From the NCBI GenBank assembly GCA_963662155.1, contig OY759263.1, positions 40,114,544 to 40,178,543 of the forward strand: 64,000 nucleotides of DNA, in the 5' to 3' direction. This document shows, in pieces, positions 23,706 to 34,855 of the stretch. The translations under genes were made by a program, and so were the position numbers. Numbering within the stretch: position 1 is the first letter of the stretch; every line of letters begins with the position of its first letter. The DNA comes from Lamellibrachia columna (Eukaryota; Annelida; Polychaeta; Sabellida; Siboglinidae). The notes below the pieces were generated by a model. That model saw nothing but the letters and a program-made list of their open reading frames with translations. It was not told the origin of the DNA and made no database searches.

Positions 23706-24840
23706 CTAGTGCTTTGAACAGCCCCGGATACCTTTAGACAGGGCCGTGAAATGGAGCGTGACTCCGATAACAGTCAGTGGTAATTATCAGGGGTAGGACA
23801 ATTACCATTGTGTGTAGGTATGCGTGGTCCGGTGTCCCGTACAAACCACTGCCGCCAGTCGTACTGGTTGGTAACAATGACTGACCTCGATGAACTCAGT
23901 GTTCAGGTCTGCAGCATCAGCCAGGATATGTTGGTTTAGCTCTCCAGTTGTATTTACGTCTAGTAATTCAGACTTAATATATTGCTATGATCTTTTGAGC
24001 TTTATACCACATCCATCATTCACCATATCTTATCGTAAGTCATGATTTACGGGTGACGTTTTGAATATGACTGGTATATCACACTCTAATGTGAGTGGTT
24101 ATGCTTCTCTCAATACTGACAAAGAAAAATCACACTGATTAATGTTTATTCGTGTACATAAAGAGACACTGTCATAGCACGGTTACGTTGTAGCAACGTA
24201 ATATCAGCTGTTGACGAACAAAGTGCGATGTGTGTCACACGCTGTTCGTTTGCCGCTATGGAATGGACAGGGCAGCTTTATTATTAGCTCAACGCAAGAC
24301 ACCGGCAGATTCAGCCGATGACTTGCGACTGTTATAAAGTTGTTCAGTGGAGCGTGACGGTAGTACGTCTACACACTAATATGTCGCTCGTTCTTCTACG
24401 TTTAGCGACGTGGCTGTCACTAGGGCGCACTCAGTGTGTTGTTTACAATCACGTGGCGTAGTTCGCGACTTACACTTGTGTTAGCGTTAAATACACACGT
24501 GTTGTCATGTCAACAAGGGTGTGGCTGACTGATCTGTTCGCGGTAGTCTACGCTGTGCTCCACACGTAAGTTACAATGCGACAGCGGTGTCACAGCCGTG
24601 CGTACTCACCCATTCGTCGTCGACCCACAATCCTCGACGGCTACGCTCACTCAACACCTGGATTAGGGTCTGACACAGCTCCGTTGAGGAGGACGAGAGA
24701 GACAGAGCGCCTTACACGAAACTGACACCACGCCCGAGTCTGTGCTGTCACTACACTCGACTATAGTCACGACACAGAGCTTGCGAAAATCTGTCACGCT
24801 TCGTTGATTAGGGGTCAGCAACAAGAAGTCGACACATGGT
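23706..24840. other. Unique sequence, nothing recognised
   Basis: About 1.1 kb with no repeat array, no convincing long open frame and no transposon signature I recognise on either strand. Confidence 0.5.
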
Positions 24841-24985
24841 ACGCCGTGACACTGGCCCTTTGCTCGTGGAAGACACGCCCACGCGGGATAGACCCATAGT
24901 TAGCAGGATACAGCCGTGACACTGGCCCTTTGCTCGTGGAAGACACGCCCACGCGGGATAGACCCATAGTCAGCAGGATACAGCT
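24841..24985. repeat. 70-bp tandem duplication (2 copies)
   Basis: GCCGTGACACTGGCCCTTTG starts at 24843 and again at 24913. The copies differ by one base (TTAGCAGG and TCAGCAGG). Confidence 0.9.
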
Positions 24986-25662
24986 ATGACGGTCATAGTG
25001 AAGCCACGAGTCGCCGTCTATTGCCACGTGTGTCGCTTGATCAGTTAACACATTCACGCTATCAAATTCATGATAATTATTTAATGTGCGTGTGCTTATG
25101 TGCGTGTGTATGCGCGTGTGCGTCATGAGTCTCTCAAAGCGCTTTTATTCCCCTGTCATCAGCACATACGCAACAACAATTGTCAAAGATAGCGTATAAC
25201 GTATAACGTATATGATATCATTCAAATAGTGTCTCGTCGTGATGAGTTACTGCTGGATGAGTTCGATGGAGTACGTCTCTATAATTACGAGACGGGGAAC
25301 AAACCTATTGGTGGTACCGGCGTGCCAAGTCACTTCTAACATAACAAGTCACTTCTAGCAAACTTCCCCGTACACACAGTACCCACCGTGACATATGAAT
25401 GATTGTTTGTGTATGGTTGTGTACGAGCATGTGCGTTTGCGTATGTGGTGTATGTGATGTATTCGACAAGTGTCGTGTTCATGTGGTTGAATACGAGTTG
25501 GTGTATGTCTATGTGAATGTGCACAAGGATGTGTTGGGATGTGTATGTAGAGGCGTACAATGTACAAGTGTACGTGGTGGTACCATGCAATGGGTTTCGA
25601 CATTTATAGAACGACAGTAGGTGTGGTATATAGAAAAGTTCCACGTCATGTTGCGACGAAAT
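24986..25662. other. Unique sequence, nothing recognised
   Basis: Contains a GTGTATGT-rich stretch (25400-25560) that keeps several frames open. No gene supported. Confidence 0.5.
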
Positions 25663-26942
25663 CGAGGTCCAGGCGGGGAACACAAGTAGTGTCCACCTCG
25701 TGTGTCCGAGGTCCAGGCGGGGAACACAAGAGGTGTCTACCTCGTGTGTGTCCGAGGTCCAGGCGGGGAACACAAGAGGTGTTTACCTCGTGTGTGTCCG
25801 AGGTCCAGGCGGGGAACACAAGAGGTGTCTACCTCGTGTGTGTCCGAGGTCCAGGCGGGGAACACAAGTAGTGTCCACCTCGTGTGTCCGAGGTCCAGGC
25901 GGGGAACACAAGAGGTGTCTACCTCGTGTGTGTCCGAAGTCCAGGCGGGGAACACAAGTAGTATCCACCTCGTGTGTCCGAGGTCCAGGCGGGGAACACA
26001 AGAGGTGTCTACCTCGCGTGTGTCCGAGGTCCAGGCGGGGAACACAAGCGGTGTACACCTCGTGTGTGTCCGAGGTCCAGGCGGGGAACACAAGTAGTGT
26101 ACACCTCGCGTGTGTCCGAGGTCCAGGCGGGGAACACAAGTAGTGTACACCTCGTGTGTGTCCGAGGTCCAGGCGGGGAACACAAGCGGTGTACACCTCG
26201 TGTGTGTCCGAGGTCCAGGCGGGGAACACAAGCGGTGTACACCTCGTGTGTGTCCGAGGTCCAGACGGGGAACACAAGCGGTGTACACCTCGTGTGTGTC
26301 CGAGGTCCAGGCGGGGAACACAAGCGGTGTACACCTCGTGTGTGTCCGAGGTCCAGGCGGGGAACACAAGTGGTGTACACATCGTGTGTGTCCGAGGTCC
26401 AGGCGGGGAACACAAGCGGTGTACACCTCGTGTGTGTCCGAGGTCCAGGCGGGGAACACAAGCGGTGTACACCTCGTGTGTGTCCGAGGTCCAGGCGGGG
26501 AACACAAGTGGTGTACACATCGTGTGTGTCCGAGGTCCAGGCGGGGAACACAAGCGGTGTACACCTCGTGTGTGTCCGAGGTCCAGGCGGGGAACACAAG
26601 CGGTGTAACCGCGTGTGTGTCCGAGGTCCAGGCGGGGAACACAAGCGGTGTACACCTCGCGTGTGTCCGAGGTCCAGGCGGGGAACACAAGCAGTGTACA
26701 CCTCGTGTGTGTCCGAGGTCCAGACGGGGAACACAAGTGGTGTACACATCGTGTGTGTCCGAGGTCCAGGCGGGGAACACAAGCGGTGTACACCTCGTGT
26801 GTGTCCGAGGTCCAGGCGGGGAACACAAGCGGTGTAACCTCGTGTGTCCGAGGTCCAGGCGGAGAACACCAGCGGTGTACACCTCGCGTGTGTCCGAGGT
26901 CCAGGCGGGGAACACAAGTGGTGTACACCTCGCGTGTGTCCG
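25663..26942. repeat. 46-bp minisatellite GAGGTCCAGGCGGGGAACAC (about 28 units)
   Basis: Units are GAGGTCCAGGCGGGGAACAC, AAGCGGTGTACACCTCGTGT, GTGTCC. Several of the first units are 44 bp (one GT pair fewer), later ones 46. The period is 1 mod 3, so every frame on both strands is open with one shared peptide cycle. Frames up to 420 codons here are not genes. CGAGGT and ACCTCG within each unit can pair as a hairpin. Confidence 0.96.
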
Positions 26943-27232
26943 ATGCACCGAGTCCAAACAACACGACACTGTCAATGGTGTGTCATTAGGCAACGTCAAA
27001 AATCACAACGTAATAGTTGTGTTGAAATGCAGCTGATGACACCGCACTCCTCTAACGGAATGTGCAAGAACAATACCCTCGACACCCGAGCCACGGACGT
27101 GATCAGAACCAACGGCGCCATCTGTTGGAGCATTCTGTCGCACTTCTGCGACTGACCAATAGGGTAACGAATAGTAAATGAGACAGCTACTTAATATTCA
27201 AAGCTACACAAATGTGTACTGAGACGATCGGT
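26943..27232. other. Unique sequence, nothing recognised
   Basis: May be part of the LINE that becomes recognisable at 27233, but no coding similarity is visible. Confidence 0.4.
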
Positions 27233-27410
27233 CATACCTCACGCCAGCACCAGGTCTGGTTCGACGAGAATCAAGTGGCGGTTCAAGACCTGATCAACCG
27301 CAAGAGAAAACCTACTGCGTGTGGCAAAATGACATTACTTCCTATGAGAAGCGAGAGGAACACAAACGCATAAAGACTGTGACCCAAAAGAAGATCCGTG
27401 ACACCAGAAG
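27233..27410 (+). pseudogene. LINE pol fragment, left part (interrupted by the Gypsy element)
   Basis: Translating from 27233 gives a stretch with HQVWFDENQVAVQDL, matching the linker between endonuclease and reverse transcriptase in invertebrate non-LTR elements (the usual form is a QDWFDEN-like motif). A frame change follows near 27330. The reading continues, in decayed form, after the Gypsy insertion at 32815. Both parts are on the plus strand and are separated exactly by the AGAAG target duplication. Confidence 0.7.
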
Positions 27411-27602
27411 TAGATAAGAACTCTGTCCATTTGTTTTACGCCACTTTACTGAACTTTGTAAACATGACAAACAATAAAGAAACATGTCCAAACTACGTTG
27501 TTGTGTTCGCCATTTGCAATACAGTCTGTGCGCAAGTGCGAGTCATATAGCTACAGGGAGCATACAGGGACCGTTTAGTATCTCAATGTTCATATTGTAC
27601 TA
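27411..27602 (-). repeat. 3' LTR of the Gypsy element
   Basis: 192 bp. Plus-strand ends are TAGATAA and TTGTACTA. It is identical to 32623-32814 except at 27418 (G against T). Confidence 0.95.
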
Positions 27603-27611
27603 TCTCCCTCC
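27603..27611 (-). other. Polypurine tract
   Basis: Minus strand GGAGGGAGA, immediately upstream of the 3' LTR start TAGTAC. It is the expected primer site for plus-strand DNA synthesis. Confidence 0.85.
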
Positions 27612-27663
27612 AAGTCTTCATTACTTATTTTAGACTGTAGTGAGGAAGACTGATGATTATCTC

Positions 27664-28866
27664 TTAGGTTTCGTAGTCTTCCAGCCAATTCGGTGGTTTG
27701 ATGTTGCGGCCATAACGTGAGACGCGTGTTGGCATGGTAGGGGTAGGAATCTTCTCGAGTTCTTGAGCGACATCTGTTGACGCCGTTGGGGTCATGGTCG
27801 GAGCTGGGGTGTCCTGCGGTGTTGGGGTACTTGTGGGCACATTTATAGCACGGTCTTCATCCATAGGTGCAGTAGGTGGTATGTCGGGCACAATAGCAGA
27901 CGATGGTGTGGCGACTGCCGGTGGTACAGTTTTCTTGGGGCTCTCCACATTGTCTTTCCATCTCGCAGGAGTTGCGATGGTGTGTGTGGGTTCCTTCTGT
28001 CGTCGAGGTTGAGGTTGTGAAGTGCGACGTGATGCATGATGCTGAAGGTCGTCATCAATGGTAAGACGTGGTGTAGCAATGCGTACTGGCGCATATTTCC
28101 TCAGGAATTTCCTGTTCCGGATTGTTATTCTCCCAGATCCATCGACTCGGATTACATACTGGTCGAATTGGCGTACCTCAATGACTTGGCCCGTTTTGTC
28201 CCACTTCGTGGGGTGAGGGCCAGTTTGGTTTTGTATTCTCACGAGGTCGCCAATGACGAGGGGTGGTAGTCGTCTCGTGTGTTCTGACCAGTGTTCAGCC
28301 GCTTTCATGTGTCTGTTTCTCAGGGCCTCTTCTCTAGCAACAAGTGTCTCTCGCCAGGTCTCGTGTGGTTTGTACCTACCGGGTAGTATAGGTATGAAGT
28401 CCTTGATCGGTCGTCCAAATACACACATCGCTGGGGATAACTTTGTATCTGGGTCAGGTGTATTCCGATATTGGAGGATCGCGCGTTGGACCCCATCTGT
28501 ATCGAGTTCCCCATTGGTACCAGTGTTGTTGGTTATGAGGCGTTTGACGGTCTTCACACCGATTTCAGCTCTGCAATTGCTATGCGGGAATGCAACTGAT
28601 GAAAGTCGGTGGTGTACGCCCCAGGTTTTGAGGAAGAGGCGGGTAGTTGTTGAAGTAAATTCCGGGCCGCCGTCTGATGCTAGTTCATCTGGGATTCCTA
28701 AAGTCACGAATGATCGGCGTAGGCTGTCAATTAGACCATCTGCACCGCCTGTGGTCCTTTCAATGATGGGCCAGTTTGAGTACCTGTCAACTATGACCAG
28801 GTAGCTGTTGCCTTTATAGGTGAAGAAGTCTGAGCACACGCATTGAAACGGGTAGACCGGTAACAC
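27664..28866 (-). CDS. Gypsy integrase core and C-terminal region (separate frame)
   Basis: A 400-codon open frame on the minus strand. Residues 8-115 are the integrase catalytic core. D13 (CSDFFTYKG), D65 (SDGGPEF) and E101 (NCRAEIGVK) form a D,D(35)E triad with 35 residues between the second D and E. About residues 200-260 resemble the SH3-like/GPY-F C-terminal domain ([20 protein letters not shown]). The rest is Pro/Thr-rich and probably disordered. The N-terminal HHCC part lies in the preceding frame. The two frames meet at a run of five G/C bases at 28867-28871, consistent with a 1-bp indel. The ATG at 28866 is just the first Met in the frame; the true start is upstream. Confidence 0.9.
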   Translation of the reverse strand: MLPVYPFQCVCSDFFTYKGNSYLVIVDRYSNWPIIERTTGGADGLIDSLRRSFVTLGIPDELASDGGPEFTSTTTRLFLKTWGVHHRLSSVAFPHSNCRAEIGVKTVKRLITNNTGTNGELDTDGVQRAILQYRNTPDPDTKLSPAMCVFGRPIKDFIPILPGRYKPHETWRETLVAREEALRNRHMKAAEHWSEHTRRLPPLVIGDLVRIQNQTGPHPTKWDKTGQVIEVRQFDQYVIRVDGSGRITIRNRKFLRKYAPVRIATPRLTIDDDLQHHASRRTSQPQPRRQKEPTHTIATPARWKDNVESPKKTVPPAVATPSSAIVPDIPPTAPMDEDRAINVPTSTPTPQDTPAPTMTPTASTDVAQELEKIPTPTMPTRVSRYGRNIKPPNWLEDYET

Positions 28867-31800
28867 GGGGGTGTTGGTGGAGCGCTGGGCTGCGATGGCG
28901 CCATTCTGTTACAGTCGCTACAGTTTGTGCGGACGGCAGCAATGGCTGGTGTTATCCCGGGCCAGAACACGGATGATTCGGCCCTCGCCGTCATGGCAGA
29001 TATTCCTTGGTGTGCAGAGTGGAGTGCCAATAGGACGTCCTCTCGGAGGCTCGGCGGTATGACAATCCGGTCCTTGTAGATGACTACACCGTCTATTGTG
29101 TGAAGGTGCTCACGAAATTGGTGGTAGGCACGGAGTGGTATAGGTAGTTCGTGGCGGAACTTCGGCATACCGTTTTCGATGATGGACATGAGTAGGTGCA
29201 TGTTCTCATCACTAGCCGTTTCTTGTCTTGTACGGTCCCATGTGATGGATTGAAGAGACTCGAGTGCGTAGGTCGCCGCATTCCTGACTGCATCATCTAT
29301 GTTCCCGTGATCTTTAGTGTCCTCGTTCGTGCGAATGCCTTCTAGGAATGCGTGTTGGATAATCATGGTTGAAATCAAGTTCGATGGATCATCATCATTG
29401 GGTGTGATGTCATCTTGGAGGTGTAGTTTGTCTGGATGAGGGGTACCCGATGGGTGCCGAGACATGGCATCTGCTGCTTTGTTTTGTACCCCGGGGATGT
29501 GTACGATGCGAAACCTGTATCTGAGTGTTTTTTCTTTGAGATTTCTCAGGCGTGCATTTGCGATTTCGTCCAGTGACCGATCACCGAGTATTTTAAGGAG
29601 TGGTTTATGATCCACTGCCACGATGAGGTCTGCACATCCGAGGACAAAGAATATTGCCTTATCGAGGGCGTCGGCCACAGACAGAGCTTCGCCTTCGATG
29701 GGGGCATATCTAGACTCGGCCGGGTGGGTGAAGCGGCTTCCGACAAAAGTGATTCTCCATCCATCCGGGCAGCAGAATGGTATGCTCTTAGTGCAAGTGC
29801 AATGTTTTTGTAATAACCAGAAACCGATACCATCTTTGGACCAATCTGTGGCAAGGCAAGTCGGCTTATCCTTGTCAAAGATTGTGACACCTTTCTCTAT
29901 CGCATCGGTGATAATGTCTTTGGATTCCTTGAAGAGTTTGTCTAGTTCGTCGTCCCACACAAATGGGTTATCAGGTTTCAGCAGGTGTCTGAAGGGCTGC
30001 ATCCGGTCAGCCATGCTGAATGTATACGCCACCTGGTTGACGAGCCCGAACCAGGACCGAACGTCTGTAATGTTTCTGGGGGTGGGGAAGTCGCGAATGG
30101 CTTGTAGGTATTTTCCACAAGGGCGCACATTGTCCAGGGTGATCACAAACCCTGCGAATTCTACTTCTGGTCTACAGAACGTGAACTTGTCTGGGTTCAA
30201 TGTTATGCCATTTTTGCCACAAACGTCTAGCCAGTGGATGGCTTGGAAGAAGCTTTCCTCCATTGTGTCTGCCCACAGAAGTGTGTCGTCTATGCATTTT
30301 GTCTTCTGGGGGATGTCGGCTACGATTTCATCATATCGTCTTGAATATCCGTCACCAGAAGCAATGTACCCCTGTGGAGTAACGCAGTATCTATATCGGC
30401 CCCATGGCGTTATGAACGTTGTCAGGTGGCGATCGTCCGGGTGAAGTGGCACGCTGTGGTAACCATTCCAAGCATCAAATACCGTTTTGAGTTTGTCCTG
30501 TGGGACGGCGCGGGCTTGGTGGAATGGTGATTGGGTGTGGTGTGTCTCACGTGTCGCGTAGGTGTTCAGTGGTTGGAAGTCCACTGTGCGGCGGGGCTTG
30601 CCCGTCTTCTTTGCACACACTACCATTCTGTGACACCAAGTGACCGGCGTGCCCACTGGGACTGGCTCGATTACCCCTAACCTCACATCCTGGTCTAGTC
30701 CCGCTTTGACGTCCTTCTGCCAGTGGAGTGGTACGGGTATCGGTTTGTGCGAGGCCACTGGTTCAGCATCTGGGTCCACCATGAGCCTCATTGGGGAGCA
30801 TTTCATCATGGGGAGGGGTTGATGGTCGCATGTATTGAACGTACTCGCCTTATAGTAGTCGACCAAGTACATCTGTAGTTTCTCTCGGTTGGATTCAGTC
30901 GCCGGGAAAGGTAGTTTCGTTGGTGGCGGTGGCGGTAGTTGTCGCTTTGGACAGTCACACGTAGTAGTGATGCCAACAGTATGGGCATGGTCTCTCTGAT
31001 GAGTCTCTCCGATTGTTGGGAACGTCTTAGAGAGCATGCCAAGGGCTACGCATGCTTCACGGCTGAGGAACATCTTGTCAGAGCTGTCAGTCACGTATAC
31101 GACCTGTCGTGTCTCTAGTCTGTTTTGGTCCTTGTCTCTGCCAGAGAACCGAAGTATGGCTGCTCCGAGGATTCTGATGTCCTTGTTATTCGCGGCGTGC
31201 ATCTTCATAGAGACGGGGATGAGATTTTCACGTGCTAGGCCGAGGCGGCTGACTGCCCCGATTCCAATGAGGCAACTCTGGCAGCCTGTGTCGGCCATGG
31301 CAGATAAGGATAGGGGTCGAGTACGGATTTTCAGTTCAAATCCCAGATCCTTGTAGTCCTCCTCAACCACGCAAATGTCTAATTTGATGAATGGTTGAGG
31401 TCGTGAGGCTTGTTGCATCCACCTGTCACAGATGTTGTTATAGAGGTGATGGTCAAGTATTATGGAACGCCTCCCGCGTTCATGACCAATCTCTGTAGCA
31501 GCACATAATGCATCGAATACTGCGCCTTCACATTCACCTGAATCAGTCCTTTGGGGCTTAGCCTTTGACCTCTCCTTGTTGCGACATACTTTTTTCAGGT
31601 GATGTTGCAATTTGCAGTACTGGCATGTACGATTGTAGGCGGGGCACTCGGTTTTTCTGATGCGGAGCGGAGCACTTCTACCATGGCCCTTTTCACCACA
31701 GTAGCTGCATGGGCTTGAGTCAGTCATCCTATCTCGGACATCCTGTTGTTTTCCCCGACGGTATGTGCTACCCACCGATTCTGCACCTTGCGAGTTCAGC

Positions 31801-32204
31801 AATCTGGATGCTGAGCGTTTGCCAGATTCCTTGGCCTCCACGAATTTCAGCACCTCTTCGAGAGTCATATCCTGATTCTGATCCCCGAGTACATCGAGCT
31901 GTATTTCCTGGTCGGCTATGCCGCGGGAGAGTACGTCTCGAAGAATGGCATCCGTATAGTTGATGTCGGCTGCGCATGAGGGACATTGTGTGACATAATT
32001 GCATATGCCTGCTTGGCCTTTTATTCTGGCTCCAAATGATCGGATAGCCTCGTCACGATCTTGTCGCATATTGTGCAGCGCTGCGCGGGCGACCATGGTA
32101 TTCTCCTTGCGCACGGCCAGCATCTTTATGGCCGTCAAAACATCTTGGCTTACCGGATAGGCTGCCCCCAGCTGCACGTATGAGATCTTTTCGGAGCTCG
32201 TCAC
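28791..32204 (-). CDS. Gypsy gag-pol: capsid part, zinc knuckles, protease, RT, RNase H, integrase N-terminus
   Basis: A 1,137-codon open frame on the minus strand. Residues 1-160 continue the gag capsid-like helical region. C166-C169-H174 and C194-C197-H201-C207 are nucleic-acid-binding knuckles. D305-T306-G307 is the aspartic protease motif. Residues 480-700 are the reverse transcriptase with catalytic CIDD (637-640) where YIDD is usual. D787, E837, D865 and D912 fit RNase H. H1062, H1065, C1095 and C1098 are the integrase HHCC finger. The last 24 residues are out-of-frame readthrough after the break at 28867-28871. The start overlaps the gag frame by 152 bp, in a different frame. The catalytic residues look intact. 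Confidence 0.93.
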   Translation of the reverse strand: MTSSEKISYVQLGAAYPVSQDVLTAIKMLAVRKENTMVARAALHNMRQDRDEAIRSFGARIKGQAGICNYVTQCPSCAADINYTDAILRDVLSRGIADQEIQLDVLGDQNQDMTLEEVLKFVEAKESGKRSASRLLNSQGAESVGSTYRRGKQQDVRDRMTDSSPCSYCGEKGHGRSAPLRIRKTECPAYNRTCQYCKLQHHLKKVCRNKERSKAKPQRTDSGECEGAVFDALCAATEIGHERGRRSIILDHHLYNNICDRWMQQASRPQPFIKLDICVVEEDYKDLGFELKIRTRPLSLSAMADTGCQSCLIGIGAVSRLGLARENLIPVSMKMHAANNKDIRILGAAILRFSGRDKDQNRLETRQVVYVTDSSDKMFLSREACVALGMLSKTFPTIGETHQRDHAHTVGITTTCDCPKRQLPPPPPTKLPFPATESNREKLQMYLVDYYKASTFNTCDHQPLPMMKCSPMRLMVDPDAEPVASHKPIPVPLHWQKDVKAGLDQDVRLGVIEPVPVGTPVTWCHRMVVCAKKTGKPRRTVDFQPLNTYATRETHHTQSPFHQARAVPQDKLKTVFDAWNGYHSVPLHPDDRHLTTFITPWGRYRYCVTPQGYIASGDGYSRRYDEIVADIPQKTKCIDDTLLWADTMEESFFQAIHWLDVCGKNGITLNPDKFTFCRPEVEFAGFVITLDNVRPCGKYLQAIRDFPTPRNITDVRSWFGLVNQVAYTFSMADRMQPFRHLLKPDNPFVWDDELDKLFKESKDIITDAIEKGVTIFDKDKPTCLATDWSKDGIGFWLLQKHCTCTKSIPFCCPDGWRITFVGSRFTHPAESRYAPIEGEALSVADALDKAIFFVLGCADLIVAVDHKPLLKILGDRSLDEIANARLRNLKEKTLRYRFRIVHIPGVQNKAADAMSRHPSGTPHPDKLHLQDDITPNDDDPSNLISTMIIQHAFLEGIRTNEDTKDHGNIDDAVRNAATYALESLQSITWDRTRQETASDENMHLLMSIIENGMPKFRHELPIPLRAYHQFREHLHTIDGVVIYKDRIVIPPSLREDVLLALHSAHQGISAMTARAESSVFWPGITPAIAAVRTNCSDCNRMAPSQPSAPPTPPCYRSTRFNACAQTSSPIKATATWS

Positions 32205-32487
32205 TGCAGCATTCCAGTAGTTGAACCACTACATCTCCACCCGTGAGCTTGATGTCCCTGCGGTACTCGTCCCAGCGGGTCTCGAAATATGCCCACTCCT
32301 CGCTAGATCCGGCCGATGATATAGTTGGTCGTTTTAGTTTCTCTGCTCGAGTAGCCTGGGCAGTGGCAGCGTGAGTAGAGGCTGCATGCGAACTGGCGTG
32401 AAGGTTGAGAAGGGCAGCGATGATGGCGCCGTCTTCAGCTTCTGCTGTCTCGAATTCACAACCCACGATAGGACACTTCATCTTCAT
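32053..32487 (-). CDS. Gypsy gag, N-terminal part
   Basis: A 144-codon open frame starting 136 bp inside the 5' LTR. It opens MKMKCPIVGCEF, and C5, C10, H30 and H34 are spaced like a zinc finger. Residues about 55-105 (KLKRPTISSAG onward) look like the start of a retrotransposon capsid. The capsid reading continues in the 28791-32204 frame. The last 35 residues or so are out of frame. The switch falls near 32130-32170, inside the capsid. That argues for an indel mutation or a sequencing error, not a programmed frameshift, which normally lies between gag and pol. Confidence 0.82.
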   Translation of the reverse strand: MKMKCPIVGCEFETAEAEDGAIIAALLNLHASSHAASTHAATAQATRAEKLKRPTISSAGSSEEWAYFETRWDEYRRDIKLTGGDVVVQLLECCSDELRKDLIRAAGGSLSGKPRCFDGHKDAGRAQGEYHGRPRSAAQYATRS

Positions 32488-32622
32488 TTTGAAAGATTGT
32501 ATTGTCCAATGTTATTGGCGGTGTGGTAGGCCTACTATCGCGTTTCCGGCTCAAATAGTCCTAGTGCACGCACACGCTTCCAATGTCAGTGCTGTACGAT
32601 TAACGTCACGTATGTTTCTTTA

Positions 32623-32814
32623 TAGATAATAACTCTGTCCATTTGTTTTACGCCACTTTACTGAACTTTGTAAACATGACAAACAATAAAGAAACATGTC
32701 CAAACTACGTTGTTGTGTTCGCCATTTGCAATACAGTCTGTGCGCAAGTGCGAGTCATATAGCTACAGGGAGCATACAGGGACCGTTTAGTATCTCAATG
32801 TTCATATTGTACTA
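32623..32814 (-). repeat. 5' LTR of the Gypsy element
   Basis: 192 bp, 191 identical to 27411-27602. On the minus strand it begins TAGTACAATATG and ends TTATCTA. It should contain the promoter, though no clear TATA box was seen. Confidence 0.95.
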
Positions 32815-33258
32815 AGAAGAGGTGTGAAGAGAAAGCCAGTGTCATTCGAGGCTTTGCTGGCCAAATGACGGGGCTGTGCTGACGGATGATCCTGTCATAC
32901 AGCAGCAATGGAAGGAACGCTTTGAGCAGCTCCTGATTGCGATTCGGTGGTGACAGATGCCATCTTCCAGTCCACCCCACAGCACCCACAGAACACATCC
33001 CTCGACATCAACTAAATCGAGAAGAGGACCGGCTTGTCACCATGCAAATGTAAAACAACAAAACCTTTGGCCCGGATGGGATCTCCACGCCAATATTCAC
33101 GTATGGTGGCGAGGAGCTCACACACACATTTAGTAAACTCATCATAGAGATCATAACGAGGACATTCCACCAGAACATAGAAACGCCAATATAATAACCA
33201 TTTTCAAAAAAGGGAAATAAATCGGACGGTGACAACTATCTATGCATCGCCCTACGTT
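32815..33258 (+). pseudogene. LINE pol fragment, right part
   Basis: It continues the LINE interrupted by the Gypsy element. Translation gives GAVLTDDPVIQQQWKERF at 32870, then NKTFGPDGISTPIFTYGGEE near 33060, and KKGNKSDGDNY near 33210. These match reverse transcriptase finger-region motifs of non-LTR elements (the N-K-A-x-G-x-D-G-I block and the GNYR block). Several stops and frame changes are present. At about 33240-33258 it gives way to a different, AT-rich LINE. Confidence 0.75.
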
Positions 33259-33993
33259 AATTTGCTTGGGTATGAAGCATTATGGGGAATAGTTTATATT
33301 CCGCCAGAGAATTCTATTTATTCATCAGCTAGCCTGTTTGATGATATAGAAAATGACACTGTAAACCTGAGGAATGACTCAAACAGCCCATTGTATTTAG
33401 TTGGTGATTTTAATGCCCGAACTGGTAATTTATGTGATTTTATTGAGTCTAACGATTGAAGTATGGTGTTGAATGACTTTTATGAAGATATAATGCAACA
33501 GTTAATGGGAAGAAATAATTCAGATAATGTAGGCATACCACTGGATAGAAATTCAATAGATAAAAAGACAAATAATTATGGACACAGGTTAATCACATTG
33601 TGTAAAAGTCTAAATGTCCACATTGTTAATGGTAGGATTGGTGTCGATAGGGACAGAGGTGCAACTACATGCAAAAATGTAAGCACTGTTGATTATATTC
33701 TTGTTTCTCCACAATCATTTCATAATATAATGGAATTTGAGGTTTTGGAATTTGATGAATTGTTATCTGATGCTCACAACCCTGTTAAAATGGGCTTTAA
33801 ATGTACCATGCAACACCAACTTGTTCCAACAATAAGGGAGGATGAGATGGCTGAGAATGATGATACTGCCCAATTTAACAAACCAAAATGGGTTAAGGAT
33901 TGTGAATCGGGCTTTAAAAGTAGTATTAATTTGAAGGATGTTGAAGATATAGAGAAAGATCTTGACAATTTAATATTGATGAGGCTTCATTAA
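33259..33993 (+). pseudogene. LINE endonuclease (EEP family), partial
   Basis: The frame shows WGIVYIPPENS, then LVGDFNARTG (catalytic D and N), STVDYILVSP and LSDAHNPVKMGF (the SDH-like end motif), the landmarks of the C-terminal half of an apurinic-type endonuclease. An in-frame TGA lies at 33457-33459. The N-terminal half is absent. Confidence 0.85.
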
Positions 33994-34042
33994 ATGATAT
34001 AGTAAATTGTGGTTAATTAAAAAGTGCTGCTAAAGCGGTTGT

Positions 34043-34690
34043 ATGAAGGATAGCTATAGACCTACAATGAAGGGTAAAAGCATTGACAAAAAAGCTAACG
34101 GTAAACCATGGTTTAATCAAGCCTGTAAAGAAAGGAGAAAACACTACTTTCAAGCCAAGGCAGTGTACTGTAAAGATAAAACTGATGTTAATAGAAATGC
34201 CAAACATATTGCAAGTAGGAACTATAAAAAGGAAATTAACAAGCAGCACAAATTGTATTTTAAGGATTTTGTAAATAAATTAAGAAATATGAAGAGTAAG
34301 AATCCAAAGGACTACTGGAAAATTATTAATGAGTCAAAAGGTGACAAAGGTAAATAAATCAATACAGTTAATACTAACACTTTTTTTTAACACTTTAAGA
34401 AGTTAAGTTTTAGTGAGGAGGAGGATCAGAATGACTATGATTATGAAAATTTTGCAAAAAATAATAATAATATTTTTTTAAATAGTATGTCTACAGCTGA
34501 GGAAGTAAGAAATTGTATACATAAGTTAAAAAACAATAAAGCGTGTGGGTTGGACCTAATCCTAAATGAGTTCCTAAAACATTCTGAGGATTGTATGATC
34601 TCTATATATGTTAAATTGTTTAATGTCATATTAAAATCTGGCCATATTCCTAAAGATTGGGCCATGGTATATTATTTTGCCCATTTATAA
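34043..34690 (+). pseudogene. LINE linker and RT N-terminal region, broken
   Basis: The frame at 34043-34357 has KPWFNQACKERRKHYFQAK and KNPKDYWKIINESK, the usual linker between endonuclease and RT. After a stop and a low-complexity stretch, 34487-34690 has EVRNCIHKLKNNKACGLD, matching the first RT block. A frame change follows at about 34680, after which NPDNYRGITLLSCFCKLF is read in a third frame (34677-34877). Confidence 0.82.
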
Positions 34691-34855
34691 AAATAAGGGT
34701 CCTGTAACTAACCCAGACAACTACAGAGGGATCACACTGCTCAGTTGCTTTTGCAAATTATTCACCTTTGTTTTGAATAATTGGTTAACTGAATATATTG
34801 ATGAATTGGGAATAATGGGGAGGAACAAACTGGATTTCAGCATGATTATTCCACA

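Larger units (their letters stand above)
27411..32814 (-). mobile_element. Ty3/Gypsy LTR retrotransposon, complete, nested in a LINE
   Basis: A 5,404-bp element on the minus strand with 192-bp LTRs at both ends that differ at a single base. A 5-bp target duplication AGAAG lies at 27406-27410 and 32815-32819. The gene order gag, protease, reverse transcriptase, RNase H, integrase is that of Gypsy (Metaviridae). A polypurine tract GGAGGGAGA directly precedes the 3' LTR. The LTR ends are TAG...CTA and not the usual TG...CA, but the target duplication, the LTR identity and the purine tract all agree on this boundary. Two frame breaks divide the coding region. No tRNA-type primer site starting TGG is visible beside the 5' LTR. 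Confidence 0.96.

Noticed and set aside
25700..27036. Open frames of 287-420 codons on both strands
   Set aside because: Produced by the 46-bp array; the same peptide cycle appears in every frame.
27416..27420. Alternative target duplication AAGAA with LTRs starting at CTCTGTCC
   Set aside because: LTR identity extends further, to TAGATAA. The duplication AGAAG and the purine tract both support ends at TAG/CTA.
28253..30444. Plus-strand open frames of 183-273 codons
   Set aside because: They lie antisense to the Gypsy polymerase and integrase frames, which have clear catalytic motifs.
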